64,000 bases of DNA from Autumnicola patrickiae. Lineage in GTDB: Bacteria > Bacteroidota > Bacteroidia > Flavobacteriales > Flavobacteriaceae. This document shows positions 1 to 7,792 of the stretch, one piece after another. The notes beneath the pieces were generated by a model that searched no databases, had not been told where the DNA came from, and worked only from the letters and a program-made list of their open reading frames with translations. Position 1 is the first letter of the stretch, and each line of letters starts with the position of its first letter. A program made the position numbers and the translations under genes. The stretch covers positions 1 to 64,000 of the forward strand of contig NZ_JAVRHM010000020.1 in NCBI RefSeq assembly GCF_031846525.1, given 5' to 3'.

Positions 1-1437
1 GTTCAAACTTTCAACTATGACGGTACTGTGAAGAATATTACAGCTACTCTGAACCATTCAGAGACTGCACTGATCTATACTCCTCAACAAGGATATACCA
101 ATGCAGGCACTTATGATGTTACTATTACTTCCGAAGAGACTGAAAACTATATGTCCGCTTCCAGGGAAATAAGACTGGTAATTACTTCCACAGAAATTGA
201 AGAGCTAAGTTTTGATGATGCCACCTTCACTTACGATGGTCAGCCACACAGCTTAGCTGTAAGCGGAATGCCTGAAGGTGCCAGTGTGACCTACAGCAAT
301 AATTCGAAGACAAATGCAGGAACTTATACCGTTACTGCTATTGTAAGTCAGGAGAACTTTAGTGATAAAGTGTTGACTGCTGCTCTGACTATTGAAAAGG
401 CTTCGCAGGAAATCATTTTTGATGAGCTTAGTGATAGAAACCTTCAAATCGATGAAGATTTCCATCTGTCCGCTACTTCAACTTCAGGATTGGCTGTGAC
501 GTATTCTTATACTTCGGAAGATGCTGAACCTGCGGCTTCAGTTAGTGCACGTGGCTTTGTGAGATTGATTACTACAGGGCAAATCAACATTACTGCTACT
601 CAGGAAGGAAATCAGAATTATAAAGCTGCGGCTCCTATTACCCGAATTCTCAATATAGCAAGCAGTGAAGCAAAGCTGGACTATGTAGTTATCAACGGTA
701 CTAACTACGATAATCCTTCCGCAGAGATTTACTACCTAATTGGTTGTGGCAGTGATGAAAACGACGTACAGATAGAACTGGAGCCAAACCGGGGCTCTTC
801 CGCAGATAACGCTGAAGTGTTTACCATCGCCACACCTGCTCCAGGATTTTATCACGAGAATGTCACTGTAACTTCAGAAGATGGAAGTATCACCAGGTCC
901 TACAATATCACCATCGAAAAAACTTTCAATTTTGAAGATATCGTGATTCAAAAATTCAATAATGTCTTGCTGGTAAACAACAATCCTGAAACTAATGGAG
1001 GCTATAAATTTGTGAGCTACAAATGGTTTAAAAATGGATCATTGGTGGGAACAGATCAATATTTTTCTGAAGGTGATAATGCCAGCGATCAGTTAAATTC
1101 TGAGAGTACTTACTCCGTAGAAATGACAACAGAAGATGGGGAAATATTAAGAACCTGCTCCACGGCCATTCAACTTAGGAGTTCGTATAAAGTAGTGCTT
1201 ACCCCAAATCCGGTTAATGCAGGAGAATCATTAGAGCTTTTTGCAGATTATCCTAAGGAGGAATTGAAAACAATGGTGCTGGCGATACACACCCTTAACG
1301 GCGGACTTGTAAAACGACTAAGTTCAAATAAAAAAATCACTACAATTGAATTACCAGTCAACATGCAGGCAGGAGTTTATATTCTTAGCATAAGAACAAG
1401 TAAACGAAATAAATCTGTCAAGTTTATTGTCCGCTAA
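1..1437 (+). CDS. Secreted MBG-repeat protein with T9SS sorting tail (5' partial)
   Basis: The reading frame is open from base 1, so the true start lies upstream of the window. At least two MBG-type beta-sandwich modules are visible, with the recurring pattern 'F-Y-D-G ... G-x-Y-x-V-T' (for example near bases 220-390). A more divergent domain follows, then an Ig-like stretch. The last ~75 residues begin 'LTPNPVNAGESLEL' and end 'AGVYILSIRTSKRNKSVKFI', which is the type A C-terminal signal of the type IX secretion system. The product is therefore inferred to be exported across the outer membrane and kept at the cell surface. MBG repeats are typical of long adhesin-like flavobacterial proteins, but no catalytic domain is visible in this part. 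The barrel gene that follows starts 40 bp downstream and is probably co-transcribed. Confidence 0.85.
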   Translation, partial: VQTFNYDGTVKNITATLNHSETALIYTPQQGYTNAGTYDVTITSEETENYMSASREIRLVITSTEIEELSFDDATFTYDGQPHSLAVSGMPEGASVTYSNNSKTNAGTYTVTAIVSQENFSDKVLTAALTIEKASQEIIFDELSDRNLQIDEDFHLSATSTSGLAVTYSYTSEDAEPAASVSARGFVRLITTGQINITATQEGNQNYKAAAPITRILNIASSEAKLDYVVINGTNYDNPSAEIYYLIGCGSDENDVQIELEPNRGSSADNAEVFTIATPAPGFYHENVTVTSEDGSITRSYNITIEKTFNFEDIVIQKFNNVLLVNNNPETNGGYKFVSYKWFKNGSLVGTDQYFSEGDNASDQLNSESTYSVEMTTEDGEILRTCSTAIQLRSSYKVVLTPNPVNAGESLELFADYPKEELKTMVLAIHTLNGGLVKRLSSNKKITTIELPVNMQAGVYILSIRTSKRNKSVKFIVR

Positions 1438-1476
1438 TTCAACCACTGCATAATTTAAACAATCAAATAAAATCTA

Positions 1477-2367
1477 ATGAAAATCAATAATATAAATACT
1501 TACGTGGGTAAAACAAGAGTGAAGTTCTTACTGCTCATGCTGGTTTTCGGTGCCATATCGACTTCATATGGCCAATCCAAGAATGAGGTTTCCTTCTCCC
1601 TGGGGGGATTGTTTTCCAAACTTGACTACGAAGTACTTGGGCAAAAAAACAATATGGAAAACGGATTGAAAATTGGAGTGGGTTACTTCTACTATCTTTC
1701 TGATTCCTGGAGTATTGGTACAGGTACCGAATTACAATATATCGAAGGCTCCGCTTACCTGTCGGATATAGAAGATGCTGATACCACTACGGATATGGAA
1801 GGTGAAGAATTTGAGTTTCGATACCGTGCTGAAGATTTTTTTGAGAATCAGTATGTATATTTTCTGAACATACCACTTCAGGTTCAATACGAAACTAAGG
1901 GAATTACCAGGTTCTATGCAGCAGGAGGTTTTAAAGCAGGCTTTGTAATTCAGTCTGAATACGAAGCAGAGGCTTCTTCTTTAACTACTAGTGGATATTA
2001 TAAACAGTATGATGCAGAACTTAGTGATCCAAAGTTTGCCGGATTTGGAGATTTTGGCCCTATGCAAACAACAAAATCTAAACTCGGACTTAAAACCAAT
2101 TTTATATTTAATCTCGAAACAGGAGTTAAATTTATGCTAGAAAATGATAAAGCTCTTTACATGGGCTTGTTCGTAGACTATGGCTTAAATAATATAAGAC
2201 CCGAACAAGACCAGCAGAACCTTATTGCCTACAACACTGAAGATCCAATGAATTTCATAAATGGTAGCCTGCTCTCGTCAGAAAATAACACTGACTCTAC
2301 TCAATATGTAGAAGAATTAAATACATTGGCATTTGGTTTGAAAATCCAATATGCACTTCAGTTCTGA
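1477..2367 (+). CDS. Outer membrane beta-barrel protein (PorT/OmpA-barrel-like)
   Basis: A 296-residue protein with an N-terminal signal peptide (hydrophobic 'FLLLMLVFGAISTSYG' followed by Q, residues ~17-33). Alternating beta strands then run to a C-terminal strand ending 'LAFGLKIQYALQF' with terminal Phe, a usual feature of outer-membrane barrels. Flavobacterial surface proteins with a T9SS tail are often followed by a small barrel of this type. The gene lies 39 bp after the MBG protein, is on the same strand, and is closed by a strong terminator. A role in anchoring or assembling its neighbour is inference only. The exact barrel family cannot be fixed by eye. Confidence 0.75.
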   Translation: MKINNINTYVGKTRVKFLLLMLVFGAISTSYGQSKNEVSFSLGGLFSKLDYEVLGQKNNMENGLKIGVGYFYYLSDSWSIGTGTELQYIEGSAYLSDIEDADTTTDMEGEEFEFRYRAEDFFENQYVYFLNIPLQVQYETKGITRFYAAGGFKAGFVIQSEYEAEASSLTTSGYYKQYDAELSDPKFAGFGDFGPMQTTKSKLGLKTNFIFNLETGVKFMLENDKALYMGLFVDYGLNNIRPEQDQQNLIAYNTEDPMNFINGSLLSSENNTDSTQYVEELNTLAFGLKIQYALQF

Positions 2368-2397
2368 CACTGGTAGGATTTAGTTAATGTAATTCAG

Positions 2398-2429
2398 CCT
2401 CTTTATTAAAATAAAGAGGTTGTTTTTTT
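2398..2429 (+). terminator. Rho-independent terminator after the barrel gene
   Basis: A perfect 9-bp stem CCTCTTTAT / ATAAAGAGG (2398-2406 and 2411-2419) with a 4-nt loop is followed by TTGTTTTTTT. It lies 31 bp after the barrel stop codon and ends the MBG-barrel unit. Confidence 0.9.
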
Positions 2430-2464
2430 CTATAACTAATCCTTCAACTTAGGCCAAAAAATGG

Positions 2465-2589
2465 ACTAGTACTGTACCAGTACCGGTCTAGTGGTGAACC
2501 AGCTATGGGACGGTTCGGCCGCGAAAATAACAAACGCGCTATCGCGCTTAAAACAGATGAAACACAGGTTATTTTTTAAAAATAACCTG
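2465..2589. repeat. Cluster of small palindromes at the left edge of the mobile island
   Basis: GTACTG-TAC-CAGTAC lies at 2469-2483, inside outer CTAG/CTAG repeats. A perfect 12-bp inverted repeat CAGGTTATTTTT-T-AAAAATAACCTG lies at 2565-2589. The latter sits 49 bp beyond the stop codon of the minus-strand gene at 2638 and could be its terminator, although the T-tract is poor. Alternatively these are recombination or replication sites of the decayed element. Confidence 0.45.
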
Positions 2590-2637
2590 TCGCCCCCCTT
2601 ATAATTTTTTTAAATTTTTTTCCATATAACCTTTCCT

Positions 2638-3387
2638 TTATGTTTTCAGTTTTTGCCGCTTTTTAAAAAGAAAAAGAGGTAAAATAGTGTCAATTAACTG
2701 AAAACGGTAATTTCCTTGGTGATAAACAATATTGCTACCCTTATCATTGTACTTTAAACACAGCTCCATAGCCTTTTTGTTGGGCACTGTTGTCCCGTAG
2801 TTCTTTCGAACCTCCAGCAGGTGGTGCTTCTGGGCACAATCTTTTAATCTGGAAGCGGTGGATGCTGAAATTTTAAAGATGTTACAAATTCCTAATACAG
2901 AAAGCGGAGCAGGTGCTTCTTTATAATTAAAGTGAGGGGAGAGAAAATGATAGGTACTGCCTTTTATCTGTACGCTTTTCTTTCTCCTTACTTTTCTCCA
3001 GAAGTCTATATGAAGATATCCATAAAGAATTGCCCCTGTAATTGCTTTGATGTTCCTGTACGAATTAAAATCCACCGGGAAAGAAAGCCTTACTCTCCAG
3101 TTGTTCTCCCTGCGTATCCTGTCAAAGGATTTGATGATGTAATATCCCGTTTTTGTATTGTACTGTAGCCATCCCTTTTCTATCAGAAATTTTATATAAT
3201 TCAAGGTAGTTTTTCTTGAGCTGATTTGCTCGGTGAGTTCCAAAAACAACAGCTCCCCATCATTCAGTTTTGTTTTTCCGCAACGGTACAGTAGCTTTAA
3301 AGACAAAAAGAATTTCAGCTTTTTAGCATAGCCTTTCTGCTGTGCATTTATAAAGAGCTCTATGGGAACTGATATTTCCTGATTCAT
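2638..3387 (-). CDS. Unrecognised 249-aa protein of mobile island, winged-helix-like
   Basis: The family is not recognised. The protein is basic, 249 residues long, with no signal peptide or membrane segment. Two stretches look like helix-turn-helix or winged-helix units: residues ~45-85 ('FLELTEQISSRKTTLNYIKFLIEKGWLQYN') and ~165-195 ('LSVLGICNIFKISASTASRL'). This two-wing arrangement recalls plasmid initiator-type proteins, but that resemblance is weak. The gene is the last of three minus-strand genes (BfmA-like, excisionase-like, this one), with a 12-bp gap to the gene before it. A role in replication, excision control or mobilization is inference from this context. Its stop codon lies 49 bp from a 12-bp inverted repeat. 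Confidence 0.55.
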   Translation of the reverse strand: MNQEISVPIELFINAQQKGYAKKLKFFLSLKLLYRCGKTKLNDGELLFLELTEQISSRKTTLNYIKFLIEKGWLQYNTKTGYYIIKSFDRIRRENNWRVRLSFPVDFNSYRNIKAITGAILYGYLHIDFWRKVRRKKSVQIKGSTYHFLSPHFNYKEAPAPLSVLGICNIFKISASTASRLKDCAQKHHLLEVRKNYGTTVPNKKAMELCLKYNDKGSNIVYHQGNYRFQLIDTILPLFLFKKRQKLKT

Positions 3388-3399
3388 CTTTTTAGAAGT

Positions 3400-3678
3400 T
3401 TACTTCCTGCTTTTTCTGTGACGGTTTATAAAGTTTTTGATATCCTCTAGCCTGTAGTAGATTTTTCCTTTAACCTGTGCATATTCTATCAGCCCTTCTT
3501 CTCGCCAGTTCTGGGCTGTTTTTGCACTTATTTTGAACATCTGGATAAAATCAGCATTATCCAGCAGAATGTATCCCGGGTCCTGGATCTGCCTGATTCT
3601 AAACTCCCTTGTCAGCTGATCGATTTTGGCTTCAAGGGAATGGATACTAACCATAATCGGATGTGGAGTCTTTTTCAT
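3400..3678 (-). CDS. Excisionase-family helix-turn-helix protein
   Basis: A 92-residue protein. The C-terminal half 'LLDNADFIQMFKISAKTAQN' then 'WREEGLIEYAQVKGKIYYR' followed by 'LEDIKNFI' is a MerR/excisionase-type HTH_17 domain: first helix, 'KISAKTAQNWR' recognition helix, then a wing with the usual 'G-K-I-Y-Y-R-x-x-D-I-x-x-F' ending. The N-terminal ~35 residues are helical. Proteins of this form are common in Bacteroidetes integrative elements, where they sit beside mobilization or excision genes. It lies between the BfmA-like gene (64 bp upstream) and the 249-aa gene. A DNA-binding role in excision or in controlling mobilization genes is inferred. Confidence 0.75.
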   Translation of the reverse strand: MKKTPHPIMVSIHSLEAKIDQLTREFRIRQIQDPGYILLDNADFIQMFKISAKTAQNWREEGLIEYAQVKGKIYYRLEDIKNFINRHRKSRK

Positions 3679-3742
3679 CTTGTTGTTATTTCCATTGACA
3701 TATTATTTATTACAATCCTAAACCTATTGTGATCAAGAACCT

Positions 3743-4099
3743 TTAATAATTTTCCTTATCAGAAAATTGTCTTTTCTCCAACAGCAGCGGTTTCTTTTCC
3801 GGAGGTTCCAATAAAGCCATGAGCATCCCAGTTGTTGGTTTGGTTTGGGTTTTCTCAATGTCTTTTAGAATTGCTATCACGCCATTGATCCTTTTCTTGA
3901 TTAAATGTTCAAGCGTCTGCATCCGGGGACCGAAATCCTCCGTTGGAGCTATCCCGTTATGTTCAAAAAATTCCAACATCAGCAGCAAAGTCATCGAGTG
4001 GGATTTCGAAATTTCTTTGCTGTACTTCCTGAATTTTTTAGCTACAGAGGTTTTGATGCTTATCGTCACAAATGCCTCTTTTTCATATCCTCTATCCAT
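3743..4099 (-). CDS. BfmA/BtgA-type mobilization protein
   Basis: A 118-residue basic protein. Residues ~10-50 read 'TISIKTSVAKKFRKYSKEIS' then 'KSHSMTLLLMLEFFE', which matches the ribbon-helix-helix-like DNA-binding start of BfmA/BtgA accessory mobilization proteins. A segment 'LEHLIKKRINGVIAILKDIE' then 'KTQTKPTTGMLMALLE', also characteristic of flavobacterial members, follows. Such proteins bind the origin of transfer and assist a relaxase. No relaxase gene is present on either side, so the element is incomplete or is moved in trans. The gene is preceded on its own strand by a hairpin-rich segment at 4196-4415, a plausible binding region. Confidence 0.75.
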   Translation of the reverse strand: MDRGYEKEAFVTISIKTSVAKKFRKYSKEISKSHSMTLLLMLEFFEHNGIAPTEDFGPRMQTLEHLIKKRINGVIAILKDIEKTQTKPTTGMLMALLEPPEKKPLLLEKRQFSDKENY

Positions 4100-4195
4100 T
4101 TTTTAGTAAATTTTTTTTCGGTTTTGTTGAGCTACCGGAGGTTTTTAGTTAAAAATTATTGCAAAGGCTTATTTTTAAGCTGTTACGTGGTTGTT

Positions 4196-4415
4196 TAAAT
4201 AATTGACAATCAATTATTTATAACCAAAAGTGGAATATGTAACGGGGCGCTGCCCGTTACCCTCTTGCTATTCCACTTTTGCCCCAAAGGGCAAAAATTT
4301 AATACCATCCTGCCATAAACCAATACCGGTTTACAGGGCAGGAAATTTCCAATACAAATTCTTTAGATGCGTATTATTGTCAGGAAAGTCAAATCAAAAA
4401 ATTAGACAATAATAC
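4196..4415. other. Hairpin-dense segment upstream of bfmA-like gene (candidate oriT or structured RNA)
   Basis: Five adjacent inverted-repeat structures lie in 220 bp. (1) 11-bp arms 4196-4206/4210-4220 around CAA. (2) 12-bp arms 4226-4237/4269-4280 (AAAAGTGGAATA / TATTCCACTTTT) enclosing an inner 8-bp pair 4239-4246/4253-4260 (GTAACGGG / CCCGTTAC). (3) 8-bp arms 4277-4284/4289-4296 (TTTTGCCC / GGGCAAAA), sharing bases with (2). (4) Arms CCTGCC and TAAACC pairing with GGTTTA and GGCAGG, 4309-4342. (5) 11-bp arms 4371-4381/4405-4415. All arms named are perfect. No convincing gene overlaps. Its position beside a BfmA-type gene makes an origin of transfer the first guess. A structured RNA or single-strand replication origin is also possible. 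Confidence 0.6.
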
Positions 4416-5292
4416 TTTAAAAACTACTGTAGTTCAATAATTTAAAAATACATAAAAGGCTTATTATCAAAGAGGTTACAGCTACTTTTTTCTGTTAAAT
4501 TATCTTTGATATCATTTGCTTTGAAACAATATTTTTCAAGATCAGAGAAGCAAATCAACAGTACTAAATCAGCTCAAACAGTATTAAATAAAAACTTCTA
4601 TTTACTTTCTATATCCTGAGCGTTTTCCATTTTTTGAGATTTTAGAGGAAAAAAGAGCGAGTTGAACATGATTTCATCTATTTCTATTTACTTCCTGCAG
4701 AGCCTTCGCCGTTACCATTTTTTGTTGCCTATAGCACATGGGATTTAGAATTAGGATAGGACGTAGTGACAAATATTCAACCAAAGTAGCTCTTACCTAT
4801 AAGTCCGGCTAAGTTCTAAATCCCATACATTTGCATCCCGAAAAATGGTAACGCCGGTAAAGGATCTGGGAGTAGTAGAGCTGAAATGAAAAGAGCGGGT
4901 AGTTTAGCACAATTAAAAATATGAAGCTCAACACTACGGACGCATACCTAAAAGTTATGAGGAGAGGAATAATTTTTAGATATGGGTCCATGATCTTTTT
5001 TTGACGAAGCGCTTTTCCTGGAATGAAGAGCAGCGGAATGAAAGGAAATGTGGTGAGGGTTCTTAGAAGCTATTTTTCTCGCTCTTACTGCATTGGCCTA
5101 AAGTAAATCAAAACAATAGGATTAGAATTCCAGATCATCTGAAAGGCCGAATCCTGTTCTATTTCTAAAAACAGAAAAAAGTTAAGATTAAGTTAAAGGT
5201 GTCTAATTCGGTGGCACTCCATTTGGATGCGCTTTGAAACCGCAGGAATAGCAGGGAATTCCGATTTAAATGCACTCCCGCCTCGAGTACTA
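4416..5292. repeat. Gene-poor decayed island with diverged direct and inverted repeats
   Basis: No reading frame with recognisable protein was found. A motif starting TCTATTTACTT and ending CCATTTTTT occurs at 4597-4636 and again at 4683-4723. The second copy is also the left arm of a long imperfect inverted repeat: 4698-4750 pairs with 4814-4868, including perfect 13-bp blocks 4710-4722/4841-4853 and 4738-4750/4814-4826, with a ~63-nt loop. AAGAGCG-type fragments recur near 4650, 4890 and 5080. This looks like remnants of small repeats or of a miniature element. Confidence 0.5.
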
Positions 5293-5340
5293 GAAGTGAA
5301 AACCCCTGCATTTAAAGGGGTTTTCGCGTTTTTACACTTC
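5293..5340 (+). terminator. Strong stem-loop at right edge of the mobile island
   Basis: GAAAACCCCT (5298-5307) pairs with AGGGGTTTTC (5316-5325), followed by GCGTTTTT. An outer GAAGTG / CACTTC pair (5293-5298, 5335-5340) can extend it. No intact gene lies just upstream on the plus strand. The preceding CTCCCGCCTCGAGTACT (5275-5291) resembles the 3' end of a tRNA gene, so this may be a tRNA terminator left behind at an integration site. That last point is a weak inference. Confidence 0.7.
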
Positions 5341-5433
5341 TCTTTCAACAACTAAAAATGGAAGAGAATTTTTTAAAAAATATAGCTTGCCACATACCTA
5401 TTTAAAGGAATCGAAATTGCAAATCCCACAGCA

Positions 5434-6012
5434 ATGAACAAATTTTTACTCCTGATACTTTTTCCTTTAATGGGACTTGCTCAATTCAAAAGCAACGATT
5501 CCGGCCACCTCTATTATGAAAAAGTATTTCAAGTAGAAGGTATGCAGCAAAAGGAATTAAAGGATAAAGCTTATGAATGGATTGCCATAACCTTTCAAGA
5601 TGCTGACAATGCTAATAAAAATACTGATAATCGCATATTTACCAATAAGCATTTATTAGTTTATCAAGGCTTATCAGGCGCACAGGTGGAGAAAAAAATA
5701 AATTTCAGCATCATAATGCATTTTCTCGACGGAAGATATAAGCTTCTAATTAGTAATCTTTCTACCCAAAACAGCCCTATAGCGGATAATGGACCCTTAC
5801 CTTATGCAAGTTGGAAGGAGGCGTTTGAGAAAGCTCTCGAAAATGAATCCAAAAACTTGCAGAAGGCAAACCGCAGACTTTTAAGGAATAAGAAGAAACT
5901 TCGAAAGATTTATTCTCAGGGAATTCAGGTTCAACATCTAATGGTTGAAGATGTAAAGAAGGAAATTTTAGCAATGGCAGAAGATTTGGCGTTTTACATC
6001 CAAAAGACTTAG
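5434..6012 (+). CDS. Exported DUF4468 (TBP-like fold) protein
   Basis: A 192-residue protein starting 'MNKFLLLILFPLMGLAQ', a clear signal peptide cut before or after residue ~17. The segment 'FQVEGMQQKELKDKAYEWI' followed by 'NRIFTNKHLLVYQG' and a closing beta-rich part matches DUF4468, a TBP-like domain frequent in exported Bacteroidetes proteins of unknown role. The C-terminal ~70 residues are helical and charged ('ENESKNLQKANRRLLRNKKK'), probably coiled-coil. It stands alone between the mobile island and the convergent molybdenum operon, so context gives no function. Confidence 0.75.
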   Translation: MNKFLLLILFPLMGLAQFKSNDSGHLYYEKVFQVEGMQQKELKDKAYEWIAITFQDADNANKNTDNRIFTNKHLLVYQGLSGAQVEKKINFSIIMHFLDGRYKLLISNLSTQNSPIADNGPLPYASWKEAFEKALENESKNLQKANRRLLRNKKKLRKIYSQGIQVQHLMVEDVKKEILAMAEDLAFYIQKT

Positions 6013-6032
6013 GATAGCTACTTCAAGTCGAT

Positions 6033-6641
6033 CTATTCTTCTTCCAGTCGCTTTAAAAAATCAACATCTGCAGCAGTATCCACATCAAAATTACCACCTT
6101 CAAATTTCACCAATTCAAATTCTATTCGATTCTTCAATATTAACTTTTTAGCTCCCTGATCTTTTTTTAGCTCTTGTAAGTCCGAAAAGGTTTCTTTTGA
6201 AAAGATTGCAGGAACCCCGGCCTCCCCCAAGTATTCTGAAAATGTTGCCGACTTTTTGCTTTCCAGTTTAACTCTTATTATTTCCCGGATCTTCTCTGTG
6301 GTTATAAAAGGCTGATCTGAAAGTAAAATAAGAACATAATCCAGATCATTCTGAAGATGCAGAGCTTCAAAAATCCCTTTGCTGATGCTTGTCCCAATTC
6401 CTTCTTTCCAATTATCATTGATTACTATTTCGAAATTTCTGCACTCAATTTTTTTGAGGATTTCTCCTGCCTTTGCGCCCATTAACAGGATTTGAACGTC
6501 AAAGTGTAACGAGTCTGCAACATCAATACTATGCTGAAGTAAAGATTTCCCCCTGAATTCCACCAGCTGTTTTGGATAACCAAGCCGACTGGAAGATCCT
6601 GCTGCCAGTATGATAACCCCGATTTTTGTATCGCCTTTCAA
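6033..6641 (-). CDS. mocA: MocA-like molybdenum cofactor cytidylyltransferase
   Basis: A 202-residue nucleotidyltransferase of the MobA-like NTP transferase family. The N-terminal signature 'VIILAAGSSSRLGYPKQLVE' (residues ~9-28) is the nucleotide-binding loop with the usual Lys, and 'LLSDQPFI' (near residue 107) contains the metal-binding Asp. In this family MocA joins CTP to molybdopterin to give the cytosine dinucleotide cofactor used by xanthine-dehydrogenase-type enzymes. The gene overlaps xdhC by 4 bp (ATGA) and is the last gene of the molybdenum hydroxylase operon, which strongly supports this role over MobA (guanylyl) activity. Length is normal. Confidence 0.85.
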   Translation of the reverse strand: MKGDTKIGVIILAAGSSSRLGYPKQLVEFRGKSLLQHSIDVADSLHFDVQILLMGAKAGEILKKIECRNFEIVINDNWKEGIGTSISKGIFEALHLQNDLDYVLILLSDQPFITTEKIREIIRVKLESKKSATFSEYLGEAGVPAIFSKETFSDLQELKKDQGAKKLILKNRIEFELVKFEGGNFDVDTAADVDFLKRLEEE

Positions 6642-7792
6642 ATCCGGACTGCTTTAAACTGATTGTTACGTCGCTCATGAATGGGAGCAGATTTTTCCCT
6701 TAACGGACTTGCAGGCTTTCCAGTTAAAATCGACTGGATTTCAGCTAGAATGGAGAGTCCGATTTCTGCAGGGGTTTCTGCACCAATCTCCAGGCCCACG
6801 GGAGCATATACTTTATTTAAAATTTTCCGGTTAAGATCTAATCCTTCCTCCTCTAAATTCTTCAGCATCCGTTGGTATTTTTTCAGCGGACCAAGGATTC
6901 CGATGTAGGGAATTGTCTTCTCCTTTAAAAGCAACTTAAGCACCGCCAGGTCATAATTGTAATTATGGCTCATCAACACAAAAAAGCTGTGGTCATCTAC
7001 TTCAATATTATTCAAGGTTTCTTCCGGTTTTGAGACAATGATCTGGCAGGAGGAGGTAAAGCGTTCTTTATTTGCATGGGTGGGCCGGCCATCTGTTACC
7101 ACCACATCCCATCCCAGCAAATCAGCTTGCTGCACCAGGATCTGAGCATCATTTCCGGCACCAACAATAATCAGTTTTACAGGCGGCAGATAAACTTCAG
7201 TAAAAATATAATGTGTATCCTCACCGACTAAAAATTCGGCAAACTGGTTTGTCCTGTTTTTTAAAGCAAGATTAGCCTGGTCCAGGATATGGTTAAATAC
7301 TTCCTTTTCCGACTTTCTACCATAGATTTCTGAATCTCCCGAAATTATCAGTTTTGTTCCCAATTGCTCTTTTAATTTATTGAGGTTAAACCGAACCACA
7401 ATTGCCAGAGGATTCTTCTGATTTAATGTTTTCTTCAGCAATTCACAGGGATTAAAACCATCCCGATAATCCAAAGGTTCAAACAAAACCTGAATGATCC
7501 CGTTACACCCCAGTTGTGCGCCAATGATGGCATCTTCTTCATCGCTGGTGTCATAGGTTACCAACTTATTTTTTTGCTGATGCAATGCGTGAAGCGCCTT
7601 TCGCAGCGCATCTCCTTCCAAACAACCACCACTTATTGCGCCGGTAATATTGCCGTATTCATCAATCAGCATCCTTGCTCCCTCTCTTCTATAGGAGGAA
7701 CCATCCACGTGCACCACGGTGGCCAATACGCATTCGGTCTCTGTCTTTTTTAGAGAATTATATTTAGCTATAATGGCATCCAACTCTCTCAT
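6638..7792 (-). CDS. xdhC: XdhC/CoxI family molybdoenzyme maturation protein
   Basis: A 384-residue protein. The N-terminal XdhC domain shows 'VLATVVHVDGSSYRREGARM' (residues ~22-41) and 'GAISGGCLEGD', then 'GAQLGCNGIIQVLFEPL' (residues ~91-107). After a linker, a Rossmann domain begins 'LIIVGAGNDAQILVQQADLL' (residues ~207-226). XdhC proteins bind the molybdenum cofactor, help its sulfuration together with a cysteine desulfurase, and insert it into the hydroxylase. It overlaps the upstream desulfurase gene by 4 bp and the downstream mocA by 4 bp. These tight couplings fit one maturation unit. Confidence 0.92.
   Translation of the reverse strand: MRELDAIIAKYNSLKKTETECVLATVVHVDGSSYRREGARMLIDEYGNITGAISGGCLEGDALRKALHALHQQKNKLVTYDTSDEEDAIIGAQLGCNGIIQVLFEPLDYRDGFNPCELLKKTLNQKNPLAIVVRFNLNKLKEQLGTKLIISGDSEIYGRKSEKEVFNHILDQANLALKNRTNQFAEFLVGEDTHYIFTEVYLPPVKLIIVGAGNDAQILVQQADLLGWDVVVTDGRPTHANKERFTSSCQIIVSKPEETLNNIEVDDHSFFVLMSHNYNYDLAVLKLLLKEKTIPYIGILGPLKKYQRMLKNLEEEGLDLNRKILNKVYAPVGLEIGAETPAEIGLSILAEIQSILTGKPASPLREKSAPIHERRNNQFKAVRI

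Noticed and set aside
4230..4412. Open frame of 60 codons on the plus strand across the hairpin segment
   Set aside because: It coincides with dense inverted repeats, has no recognisable protein features and no clear ribosome binding site.
4809..4991. Open frame of 60 codons on the minus strand with a hydrophobic run
   Set aside because: It lies within the repeat region and overlaps a repeat arm; the hydrophobicity is a by-product of AT-rich sequence.
5200..5292. Possible tRNA gene
   Set aside because: Only a 3'-like end is present; no T-loop, anticodon stem or D-arm can be folded convincingly.
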